A DNA stretch of 64,000 nt, taken from Paraspadella gotoi (taxonomy: Eukaryota > Chaetognatha). Positions 26,851 through 37,821 of the stretch are shown here, piece by piece (within the stretch, counting starts at the first letter, position 1; every line of letters begins with the position of its first letter). Made by a program: the position numbers and the translations under genes. Where the stretch lies: the NCBI GenBank assembly GCA_051294375.1, contig CM119264.1:29455182-29519181 (forward strand), given 5' to 3'. The notes beneath the pieces are model-generated. The model was given only the letters and a program-made list of their open reading frames with translations, had not been told where the DNA came from and ran no database searches.

Positions 26851-28015
26851 ATAACTTTTGAGCTTCTCGTAATCTTTTTGGATGTCTGCCCCCCTCATTT
26901 GAGTGGAGAGAGTGAGAGTAACGTCCGGGGAGAAGAGGGAGAGCGGACGTGACTCGTACTCATCTCATCTCTCTCGAGGGAATCCTTTCTTTTCTCTCTC
27001 CGGCGACTAAGAGAGAGTCATCGAGTCTAGCAGTAGAAGAGATGAGAGGAGCAGCAAGAAGCAAGAATGAGAGAGAGAAGAGAGACAGATAGGGATGATG
27101 AATCATTATCTAATTCGAACAACAAGGACCGGGTTATTTCTTTCCTTTTACAATCATACGTCATAAAATTAATATAGGCGAAACTCTCTCGTCTCGATTT
27201 CGAGAGAAATAATGAAAATGCCAAATTCTAAAGTTATTCCCCCGCTCTACCGGCTCGGGTGCGCGTTGTCTCAGAGAGAGTTTCCCCGCTGGCGTCTCGG
27301 TCGCTCTGCTCAGTCTCGATGATCCTCCCGCTGTGAAGACGCCGCAGGCTGTGCCTGCTCGGTTCTGCTTCCTGCTTTCGCGCTCGACGTCGAGATCGCA
27401 AACCAGCCTCCATGTATCTCTCTCTCTCAGGTCTCCGTCTCTCTCCTCTATCTCTCTCCATCTCTCTCTCTCTCGATCTCTCTCTCTCTCATCTCTTGAC
27501 GCTCCGCTGCTCTTTTGGTTTCGCCAATCAATTGGAATACAAGAATTCCCGTGGGGATCTCCCGACTCGTGGATCAATCGGATTATTGTTTCTAGTCTAT
27601 TCTAAACATTAACGTGAAGTTGAAGTTGTATTTGACCGATGTCTATATTTTTTCTTTCCGCTCAATTAACATCGCAGCTCGCGCTTTTCGTAAACATCAA
27701 TTGTTTTCCTTGTCTCATCTCCGGATTCTCCAATTATCCTTTCGACTTTTGCGGTTAAGGTATCCGTCGTGAACAAAACGTTGCCATTGTGTACGGAAAA
27801 AACGACTACTTTCCTACCTTATTTGGTTTCAGTTTGTTACTTTACAATGTTGATTAACTTTGAACCCGACATACACAAATTGGGTCCGAACGAAGGATTG
27901 GTTAGAAACATCTCCACTCCGTTTCTAATGAATAAAAATAGTACTATTCCTATGGCAAACTTTTAGCCAAAAAAATTAATGTGTCCACTTTTGTCCATGT
28001 TCTAACCTTTCTCGT
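26850..28015. other. A2-specific stretch, no gene recognised
   Basis: GC-richer DNA at 27240-27410, a CT tract at 27415-27500 and ordinary sequence to 28015. Open frames on both strands (for example 27333-27605 plus, 27769-27966 plus, 27161-27577 minus) are partly microsatellite-derived and show no domain I know. A small exon could be hidden here, but nothing supports one. Confidence 0.4.
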
Positions 28016-28303
28016 CCTTCTCTATTAATTCAGTTAAAAGACTAAAACGGATCCATTAGCAGATTTCCCTTTTTTTTCCTTAATTTTCGTTTCACCTCAA
28101 AAAAGTAAAAAATGAGTCATCTTTCGTTTTTCTTAATTTTAATTGATTTGACTCTTTAGTCTGGAAGCTTCTTCTTCTTCTTTTTCTTCTTCTTCTTCTT
28201 GACTGACTGATTATTGGTGAACTTTCGTTGACGCAGTATAGTTTATTCCACTCGATGTTAAAATGAATAATGTTTGTTTTATTTGGAAGATGAAGCTTTT
28301 TTG

Positions 28304-28390
<87 letters not shown>
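28304..28390 (+). repeat. (CTTT)n microsatellite
   Basis: About 21 CTTT units. The matching A1 interval (12320-12390) is an interrupted version. Confidence 0.95.
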
Positions 28391-29443
28391 CAATTTCATT
28401 CGTGACGATTTGTATAAATATTTTTTTTTTTCATTTTAAGTTTTAACTATCGTTCAAAGGTAGCGTCAAATTTATAATTTTTCAATAAATACAATGAAAC
28501 AACTGTTCGCTGTCTTTGTATGTATTATATAAAAGATTTAAACGAATACCAAAAATTCGATCCAAGTTAATGATATTTAATCCTCAGCTTTTTGTTCGAA
28601 CTTCAAAGCCAAATTCAAGTTTTTTGATCTAAGTCCAAAATCTTTTTTTTATTTTTTTTTAAATCGTTTTCGATTCTTTGATTTCGCGATGCCAACCATT
28701 TTTTCTGTTTATATATGCGTTAACAGAAACCTGTACGAATAATTTGACCACAAAAAAAATTAATTTCCTTTACGCGTGGATATTTCCAGGTAGAAAACAC
28801 ATTATAAAATTACAATTAGTTAAGTGACATTAATAAGAAATCCTTTTAAAAATCTAGCTTTCTTGGCCATTTTTAACAACAAAAGTAAACTCCATCAGGA
28901 AAGTCTCAACCGATTTTTATTCAATTATTTAAAATTAAAAACTTGTAAATAGACGCACGATTTATTGGGATCCTACATATATTTTAACTTAAATATATGT
29001 ATTTTTTTTTATTCAACGATGAAAATGAATTTTTTTTAATATAAATAAAATCGTGATTTATTTTTTTTTAAAAGTCATCATTTGACTAATTGAGGATTTT
29101 ATAAATAACACATTAGGTAGATTAAATGCATTATCGAGAACTTGCAAAACTATTTTTTTAAATTAGCTAAGGCTGCATTAATGAAAGCTGTTTGAATTAA
29201 AACAAAAACAAAAACAATTTACTAAAAACCTTTTTTGTCATAATTTTACAAACAAGGCGAATGAATATGAAATATAATTTTATTATATTATATTATATTA
29301 TATTATAAAAACTTAAAAAGGTTAAGTCGTAAAGACATCGTACTACTTGTCAAAAAAAATTCCATCTAAATATGTATTTAAGCTCGAATGGAAAAATAGA
29401 AAGAGAGAGAAGAGAGTAAGAGGAGAGAGAGAGAGAGAGAGAT

Positions 29444-29491
<48 letters not shown>

Positions 29492-29619
29492 AGAGTTTCA
29501 ACTTTCGATAATTATCGGTTGTGGTCGAAAAGAATAAAAACAGGTTTTCGACTTTTCTTGTGAGATTAAATTTTGATTCTCGGCGACGCTACTTTTGATT
29601 TGGATAACATTATTATTTT

Positions 29620-30009
29620 TAAAATTACACTCATGTATTTTAAAATATATTTTAAGTCCTTTTTTGCCAGAAAATTTATTTTCTGTTAGAATTAAAACAA
29701 ATAAGAAAAAAATAAGAAACTCTACATCTATTGACTATTTCTTTAAAAAAATAAATAAATAAATAAAAGAAAATCGATTTTTTGAAGATGATTTAAAAAA
29801 CCAAAACGCGATATTTTTATTCTCGTCCGCTGAAGCAGCAGCAGCAACCGCATCCGCAGCAGCCGTACCAGCAACAGCAGCGGCATTCGTGACCGCAGCA
29901 GCCTCGACGCTTCGTTGCGGTTTTTCACTTCCCTCCTCTTCCTTCTCTTTCTCTCTTCTTTATTCTACATCAAAAGAAATCACAACACCTATCTCTCTTT
30001 CGATAAGAG

Positions 30010-30061
<52 letters not shown>

Positions 30062-30473
30062 CTCTCCTCTCTTTCGTCTACTCTTTGCTCTTCTCACCAG
30101 AAAGCCCGTGTTAAAATGTTCACGTTTTTTATTTTCGCTACAGATAAAAAAAAAGTGTGACTTCGTGAAAGAGAAGACGTTCGTGTTTCAAGTTTCGACT
30201 TCGATAAGAAGAAAGCGCAGCGTGACGTGAATAAACGTCACAGACCAACGTTCACGACGCCGCTCACGCTACGCATACCTTAAAACGACGCTCCGCAGAC
30301 CGGCATTTAGAGCATCGACGGTACATCGCAACTGCATCGCGAAGTATCCAAACGAGAAAGTTATAAACGGGATCTAATCGACTGTACGAGTTTTTTTTTT
30401 TTTTTTTATCTCTCTACTTTTTTCCCGATTGTGAAAAAAATATATTCGTTGAACGAGTCACGTGAAAATCGAT
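29620..30473. other. Single-copy stretch between A2 and B1
   Basis: Contains a CAG/GCA-rich patch (29830-29910) that reads Gln/Pro-rich in one frame and Ala-rich in another, and a (CT)n tract (30010-30059). It could be 5' sequence of a gene, but no splice sites or homology confirm this. Confidence 0.4.
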
Positions 30474-30949
30474 TGTGAAATCCTCGAAACCCGAAATTCC
30501 CCGTCGGTAAATCGAGGCTGTGAAGAGAGAGAGAGAGAGAGAAGCGATCGAACGAGAAACGAGTGAAAAAAAAATCCGGTAGCGATAATTTAGAGAAGAA
30601 AAAGGTTTAAATGAAATAAATAAAATAAAACGAAATTTAATGAATGAATAAAAAAGGATTAAACAAATTTTCTCCAATTTTCTGTGATTCGTTAAAAAAG
30701 AAAAATCCATTGGTTGGTTGTCGCCGATTGGATAGAAGGTGGAAAGCTACCGTCGTGAAAATAGCAGATACGAACCAATCAATCTACCAAGTAATTCAAT
30801 CTAACGACCAATCAATTGACCAAGCAGATCAATCTAACGATCAATTAGTAATATCGCGCGCGATTAAAAAAAAAAAAGAGATAAAAAATTTAAAAAATCG
30901 CAGGGTCGGACTTATCGCTTTTTCGACAGCGAGAGATAAACTTTGCTGA

Positions 30950-30952
<3 letters not shown>

Positions 30953-30992
<40 letters not shown>

Positions 30993-31035
30993 AGAGAGGA
31001 GAGAGAGAGCAGAGAGAGAGAAAGAGAGAGAGAGT
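30953..31035. repeat. (GA)n tract
   Basis: GA dinucleotides with interruptions. The B2 counterpart at 46050-46125 is strongly rearranged. Confidence 0.9.
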
Positions 31036-31539
31036 GGAATCGTTTTTCGATCCAAAATAAATAAAAGTTGAGTTTGGCCTTTATATTCTCATCTCAATTT
31101 TGCGAACAGTAAAAACCAGCGATCGTTCGGGATTTTTTCGTTGTCGTCGTTTTTACATGTTTTTGACATCGTCAACTTCAACATCAACTTCAACATCAAT
31201 ATAAACATCATCTTCAAGATCAGTGATATATCCGAGGACACAAACGTCAACTCGCTTTCAGACAAAACAACAATTGAAACAAAACGTAGACGTACAAAAC
31301 AAGAATCAAGAAGCAAAACAAAGACAGTACCACTTCGCACTTAGTGTCCCCCTTCGCTTCTGCCGCCTCGAGTCCTCGACGGTTTGACGAAGGACTGGAC
31401 TCTCCTGCAGGCTGCGATGCAACACTTCGTCGACGTGGACTCTGTCGCTGTTTTCTTAGAGGATCCTTGACAAAAACGTGAGCAAAATCCAAGTGTGATT
31501 GATATGTGGATAATATTTGTTAAAACTGACTGTGAAAAC

Positions 31540-31850
31540 TGTGAAAACGGCGCAAACTGTTAAGCATATGCAGACTATGCAGACTATGTACTGTGCACTA
31601 TTCAGAATTTGAAATGTTGAGTGCAGAACGCGACACAACTCTGTAAGATACATTAGTTCGTTAGTTATTTTCGATTCGATAGTTTATCTCTATAAGACAG
31701 TTTGGTGTCGGTCAGTCTTTCTGTCTGCGTGTCTGTCTCTCCGTCTGTCTGTCCAAACTTGACATTTCCATTTCTTGTTCGCTTTCAGACTTTAGTCTAA
31801 CAATCATTTTCGGATGTCAGTCAATAAATGTTGTTTTGTTAGATCAATTG
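31540..31850 (+). promoter_or_regulatory. Candidate promoter or solo LTR-like unit upstream of RASSF
   Basis: CTCTATAAGACAG (31689-31700) resembles a TATA box. It is followed at 31712 by TCAGTC, which resembles an initiator, and about 130 bases later by CAATAAATGTTG, which resembles a polyadenylation signal. This order suits either the U3-R-U5 of a long terminal repeat or a promoter about 2.4 kb before the first RASSF coding exon. The TATA-to-initiator spacing (about 23 bases) is shorter than usual. The unit is conserved in B2 (46620-46930). Confidence 0.3.
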
Positions 31851-32072
31851 AATCTTTAATAATTAAATCAATTTCAAGAGAGTCGTTTTTCACAACTGAT
31901 TGTTCACAACAACACTCGTCCGATTGTATATTCACGTGACTTGTGAGATCAAGTTTTCTCGTCAATCGCGATTAGTGATTGTGAACCTAGAAAAAAAAAC
32001 TATTTTTTCTCATTCGTTTCTCCCCTGAGAAAAGACAAATATTTTTTTCGGTTTGGAACCAGAATATTTGCT

Positions 32073-32201
<129 letters not shown>

Positions 32202-32948
32202 TCAAAGAAAAAACTGCATCTTTTTAGGTTGAATCACGATGAGAGAATCTCGCTAGTAAACACTCCCGTTGTCAAAATCAACTCCAAAAAAAACTTTTTT
32301 TTCTTTCTTTTCAGATAAAAATTTCAAAACAAATTTTTCTTTCAATTTCTAAAATTTAAAGAAAAGTTGTTTTTCTCTCACCAGTTTAAAAAAAAATTTC
32401 AATAGGCCTCATCAAGTTTTATTGCTTTCACGATTGTGAGTAGAAGTTGATAGTTTTCGTTGTAGATTTAAGTGAAATATGGCCCTAACCGTCATCGTTT
32501 GTGAAAATTAAAGACAAATATGTTACGATATAAACAGTGATTATACAAGCTAAACGCCTGTTTAGCTGGTATTTAAACATCTAATTTGCGAGCCTTTAAA
32601 AAGTCATTAAAATTCCGGAAGAGAGCGGTAGTATATCCTAACGGCGAAAGAATTTAAATTAATTTCCCTTTTGAAAACAAATTCAATTTCGTTTTAAACC
32701 TGCTGAGGGAAGAGCTTTCAAAATCTTAGGCCCCGGGCTTACTGTATTATCAATAAATTCCAGAAATCGTTTCTTAGTAACCCAGGGTTCGTACCCTGTC
32801 CTTTTCAAACAGAATTAAGCCCGAGGGTTAACACTTGTTCAAACTCAGAAAACCCACAAGAAAATTAAAATTGTATGAAAATAGGAAGGGATAGGAAAGG
32901 GACGTGGATTCTTTGTCGGACAGGTAAAAACTTGAGTAAGAAGGGCTA

Positions 32949-33105
<157 letters not shown>

Positions 33106-33772
33106 GCAATGAGAATGATTATTCCGTATCAACGAACTCGGTCGATCCTAGGTTAGGCTTAAACAAAAAAAAACCTTCCATTATTCTCGAAAGATTATTT
33201 TTATTCTCGTCAGAAAAAAAATGGGTAGGGTTTAGAAAAATCTGTCAAAATAAAGAATAGAACAAAAAAAATAAGAGAAGGAAGAATTTTAATTCGAAAA
33301 TTTTGATATAAAAAAAAAAGAAAAAAATACTTTGATGAAATTGAAAGAGAAGAATGAGAAAATCGTTGAAGAGTGAAGCTCGCGAAATTTTCGACATGAA
33401 AAATGCGGAGATGATGACGTAAAAAACGATGGAAAATTTGTTGTCGTCGTCGTCGTCGTCGTCGCTGTCGTCGTCCGCGTTTTGTTTCGTCGCTTTTGTC
33501 TCTTGATTCGTTGACTGAATCAGACTCTGAATATGAATCTGATTCAGATCTGAATTCGATGTTGAGATCTAAATGTGAATTTGAATCTGAATCTGATTCA
33601 GATCTGAATTCAATGATAAGATCTGAATCAGTTGGGGGTGAAGATTAGATTTCGTGGTCTGTCCAGGTAGTTTAAACATTATAGTAAGAATATAATGGGG
33701 AGGGGCATGTTAGTGTTGTCTTCTGGAAATAGAGGGAGCATACAACAGGTTAAAATTACGTTATGCTCTAGT

Positions 33773-34006
33773 TGATTGATTGATTGATTGATTGATTGTT
33801 TGATTTATTGTTTGATTGATTGATTTATTGATTGCTTGATTGATTGATTGCTTGATTGTTTGATTGATTGATTGATTGATTGATTCTTTCTTTTTAACTT
33901 TCAGATGGAAAAGAAGGTTTGGGTGGACGGGATCCAACGAGATTGATTGATTAATTGTTTGATTGATTGTTTGATTGATTAATTGCTTGCTTGATTGATT
34001 AATTGC

Positions 34007-34051
<45 letters not shown>

Positions 34052-34072
34052 TGATTGATTTATTGATTCTTT
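33773..34072 (+). repeat. (GATT)n array containing a partial exon copy (B1)
   Basis: TTGA/GATT tetranucleotides with occasional TTTG, TTAT and GCTT variants. A 37-base copy of the start of RASSF coding exon 1 interrupts the array at 33905-33941. B2 has the same arrangement at 48724-49022. Confidence 0.9.
33905..33941 (+). pseudogene. Partial duplicate of the start of RASSF coding exon 1 (B1)
   Basis: TTTTTAACTTTCAG followed by ATGGAAAAGAAGGTTTGGGT and on to ATCCAACGAG, then a return to GATT repeats. It copies the acceptor and the first 37 bases of the true exon at 34088, with two base changes, and has no donor. If used as an exon it would not continue in a meaningful frame. B2 retains it at 48856-48891. 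Confidence 0.8.
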
Positions 34073-34087
34073 CTTTTTAACCTTCAG

Positions 34088-34199
34088 ATGGAAATGAAGG
34101 TTTGGGTGGATGGGATCCAACGAGTCGTTTGTGGCGTCGGAGAAGAAACGACTGTGCACGAGGTCGTTATGGCCTTGGCTCACTCTCTGGGGAGAACGG
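34088..34199 (+). CDS. RASSF8: RASSF coding exon 1, start of RA domain (B1)
   Basis: The ATG immediately follows the acceptor CTTTTTAACCTTCAG. The exon encodes about 37 residues, beginning [11 protein letters not shown] and ending LGRT, with a donor ACGG/gtgagt, and it ends in phase 1. Because the ATG is the first base of the exon, a 5' UTR exon or a spliced leader must lie upstream. The B1 copy is in frame. The B2 copy (49042-49152) has one extra A after ATGGAA and two single-base losses. Confidence 0.88.
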
Positions 34200-34964
34200 G
34201 TGAGTCGTTTGCTTGCTTGCTTGCTTGCTTTCTTGCTTGCTTGTTAGCTAAAGGGAAAGGAATTTATGGCCTTGGCTCACTCTCTGGGTAGAAAGGGTGA
34301 GTCGTTTGCTTGCTTACTTGCTTGCTTGCTCGGGAAAGGGAAGGGAAGTCATGGCCTATCCTATCCTATCTCCTATCTTGTATCCTATCCTATCTCCTAT
34401 CTTATCTCCTATCCTATCTCCTATCCGATCTCAAATCTTATCTCCTATCCTATCTCCTATCCTATCTCCTATCCTATCTCCTATCCTATCCTTTCTCTTA
34501 TCCTATCTCTTATCCTATCTCCTATCCTATCTTCTATCCTATCGCCTCCGCTAACCAAACTCTTCCTCCTTCCATTCCCAGGCCGATTCACCCTCGTCGA
34601 GAAGCGCCACCAAGGCGAGCGCCCTCTCGAGCCGCGGGAACGCCCCCTCAAGCGCCACCCGGACGCCACTTCCGCCCACGACGCCGTCCACTACATTCTC
34701 CGCTCGGCGTCGCTGCCGGAAGCCGGATCCGACGATTCTCTCGTCATCGGCGGCGTCAAACACGTGGCGTCTCCCGGCGTCAGATCCGGTTCTGGATTCA
34801 CTTCCGGTTCCACATCCGGATTCACTTCCGGGTCGGTCAGTTCCGGTTCTTTGCAAGACTCTTTGTCGCCGCCGGTGTCGCCGACGCTGCCGACGATGGA
34901 CGCCGACGCAGGGATCGGATCGTCGGCGCCGGATCTGAGATGCGTCGTCGCGTTGATGCCGGAA

Positions 34965-34995
<31 letters not shown>

Positions 34996-35872
34996 TGCCT
35001 TATAGGTCGATGCTCAACGGAGGACCCAAGGTCAAGCTGGAGCGATTGCCGGAAGGTGAGATGGGATGGGATGGGACTTGATGGGAATTTATGAGATGGG
35101 ATGGGAATTGAGTGGTATTAATGGGAAAATGTGGAAATATACGAATAGGAATGGATGGGAATGGATCGGAAAAAATTTGAATTGATGGGAATAGATGGGA
35201 ATTGATGGAAAAAGATTAGAATTAACATTAATAGATTAGAATTTATAGGAATGCATTGGAATTGATAGGAATTGATGGGAAGTGATGGGAATAGATGGGA
35301 ATTGATTGGAATAGATTGGAATTAATGGGAATAGATGGGAATTGATAAGAGCAGATATCATTTTATTTTGGAGTAGTTGGGAATCCGGTTGGGAATGTCA
35401 GATGGAAGAGACGACGCATTCATGTTATATGTAGAAGCGGAAAAGATAAAGTTAATTAAAAACGATGGTAAAGATTAAAATGATGAAAATCTCCCTTAAT
35501 TCATAGAGACACTGAAAAACATTTTGAAAGAATCTCGATTTACACTCTGACATTGCCTAATAATTTGGGTTAAAATCTTTTTAAACTTACACTTTATTAT
35601 AATAAAATTATCATTTGACTAAGAGAATCAGTTTTAGGTTTGTGAAATTTAAATTTGTATCGGTTACTTTTTAAATGAACACTCAAGTCTTTTTTGTACC
35701 GTGACACTGACAAGCTCGAAAGACTTCAGTCACGTTTTTATTTAAATCTGACGACGACGATAACGACGATAACGACGACGATAACTCGCGATCGAATCAC
35801 ATAATTTTTTGTTTACCTCTTGAGGTAATGAGTTTTAACGGTTGAGAATTCCCGCCTCTCTCGTTTTGAAGC

Positions 35873-35964
<92 letters not shown>

Positions 35965-37667
35965 GTCGTGAAGAACTTTGAACCGAAGCGAAAAGTCGAG
36001 AAGACAATGTCGCGGGATGGACGACCGAGATATATATATCCTTATTTTAACAGAAGACGATGATGACGACGAGGATGATGATGATGAAGACGAGATACGA
36101 CGAGAGAAGATAACGACGACGACGACGATACGAAGATGATGACCGAAATAAATACACTGGCCGTTTGACCTTATTTTTAAAAAAATATCATTTCTAAATT
36201 GGTTAAACTTTATTAATTATATTTTTTTTTTTTACTACTATATCATAAAAACTATTGAAATTAACGGGCCGCCTCAGAGCAGAGGGAATATTAGCAAAAC
36301 TAAATTTAAGCAGATTGATTGGATTAAATTTTTTTAGAATTAAGGATTATCATTGTAACTAACAAATTTTTAAATGAAAATTTTGGGTCAGTATTAACTA
36401 TGACTGTCAGAAAGCTCACCTAGGAGCAAAATTAGAACATCTAAAGAAATTAAAATTTCAAAAATAACTAAAATATCATAAACAACAATAATGTAAGGTT
36501 ACAACGACAACACAAAAGACGTCATAAATAAATCGACGACGACAACGACGGAAGACAAAAAAGATAAAACAAAGTCTGGAAGTTTTTAAATTCGTGAGAC
36601 AAAAGACGTTTCTGTTTCCTTATTTGTTTTTTTCTCTGTTTCTTTCTCTGTTTTCTATCATCGCAAATCTTAGCGAATGAGAAAGAAGTGAAAATGAGAA
36701 AAATAAAGAAAACCGAAAAGTCAAATCTTTCTCATAAACCAGAGAAAATTGGGCTGTTTAACAGTCGTTATAATGATTCTATGTTATAATGATTCTGATC
36801 TATATATATTATTTTTTTTGAAGATATCTTAAACGCAAATTAAAGCGTTAAATATTCAACGTTCATGTAATATTTTGAACTAACCAGAAAAGACGTAACA
36901 GCAAGAAAGAGGCCGATATGAATGAATGAATGAATGAATGAACGAATGAATAAATGAAGAATGAATGATAATGAATGAATGAAATGAATGAATGACGAAT
37001 GAATCAACGAACGAGCCTTTGCTTTCCTCCCAATTTCCGACAATGTCTTTCTTCTGAGAATCGACCTTTCTCTCCGATCCTGTGAAACGTAACAGAATCT
37101 CTCTTTCCGCCGATCACCGGGAAAAAAAATCTGAGGATGAGCTCCTTGCAGACGCGGGAGAGAGATAGAGAGAGAGAGAGAGAGGAGAGAGGAGGTCTTT
37201 TCAGTAAGAGAGAGAAGATAGGGAGTCTTTGCAGGAAGAGAGATAGGAAGATTTTTGCACAGAGAGAGAGAGAGAGAGAGAGGTACCTGAACAGTCGGAG
37301 AGTCTTTGGCAGAGAAAGAGAGAGAGCGAGAGAGAGAGAGAGAGAAGGCCTTTTGTTTTTCATTCCTTCATCTCCGGTGGTCGTCGTCGTCGTCGTCGTG
37401 TTAATCGAAGTTCACCAGAAAGTTGGCGAACTCCTCGACCGGGTTACGATGAGGAGGAGGAGGAGGGGGAAGAGGAGGAAGGTTGTTTATCTCCGGCGAA
37501 TCACGGATCGCCGGTTGGAATTCGGTGGCAGAGGGAATCGATCCTGGACCTCATTGGCGACGGGTGTTGATTCAGTGGTTGGCGCCGTCGAGAGAGAGAG
37601 ATGAGTTGGGCTTGAATGGGCTTTTTAAGTTAAGAGATCGTGATATGGAATGGAATAATTATTAAGC

Positions 37668-37750
<83 letters not shown>

Positions 37751-37765
37751 TTCACCTAATCTAGA

Positions 37766-37821
<56 letters not shown>

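Noticed and set aside
27161-27605. Exon in the GC-richer patch of the A2-specific region
   Set aside because: Overlapping frames on both strands are open because of GA/CT and GC composition. No acceptor/donor pair or protein motif singles one out.
29817-29915. Poly-Gln or poly-Ala coding exon
   Set aside because: The CAG/GCA patch is open in two frames, but neither is supported by splice sites or by a second copy.
32785-32810. tRNA gene suggested by CCCAGGGTTCGTACCCTG (T-arm or B-box-like)
   Set aside because: The loop is one base short, and no acceptor stem, D-arm or A box lies at tRNA distance upstream. It is probably chance or a tRNA-derived fragment.
36058-36130. Acidic exon from (GATGAC)n and (GACGAT)n runs in the RASSF intron
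   Set aside because: It is microsatellite DNA with stops soon on either side and no consensus splice sites. Length differs between B1 and B2.
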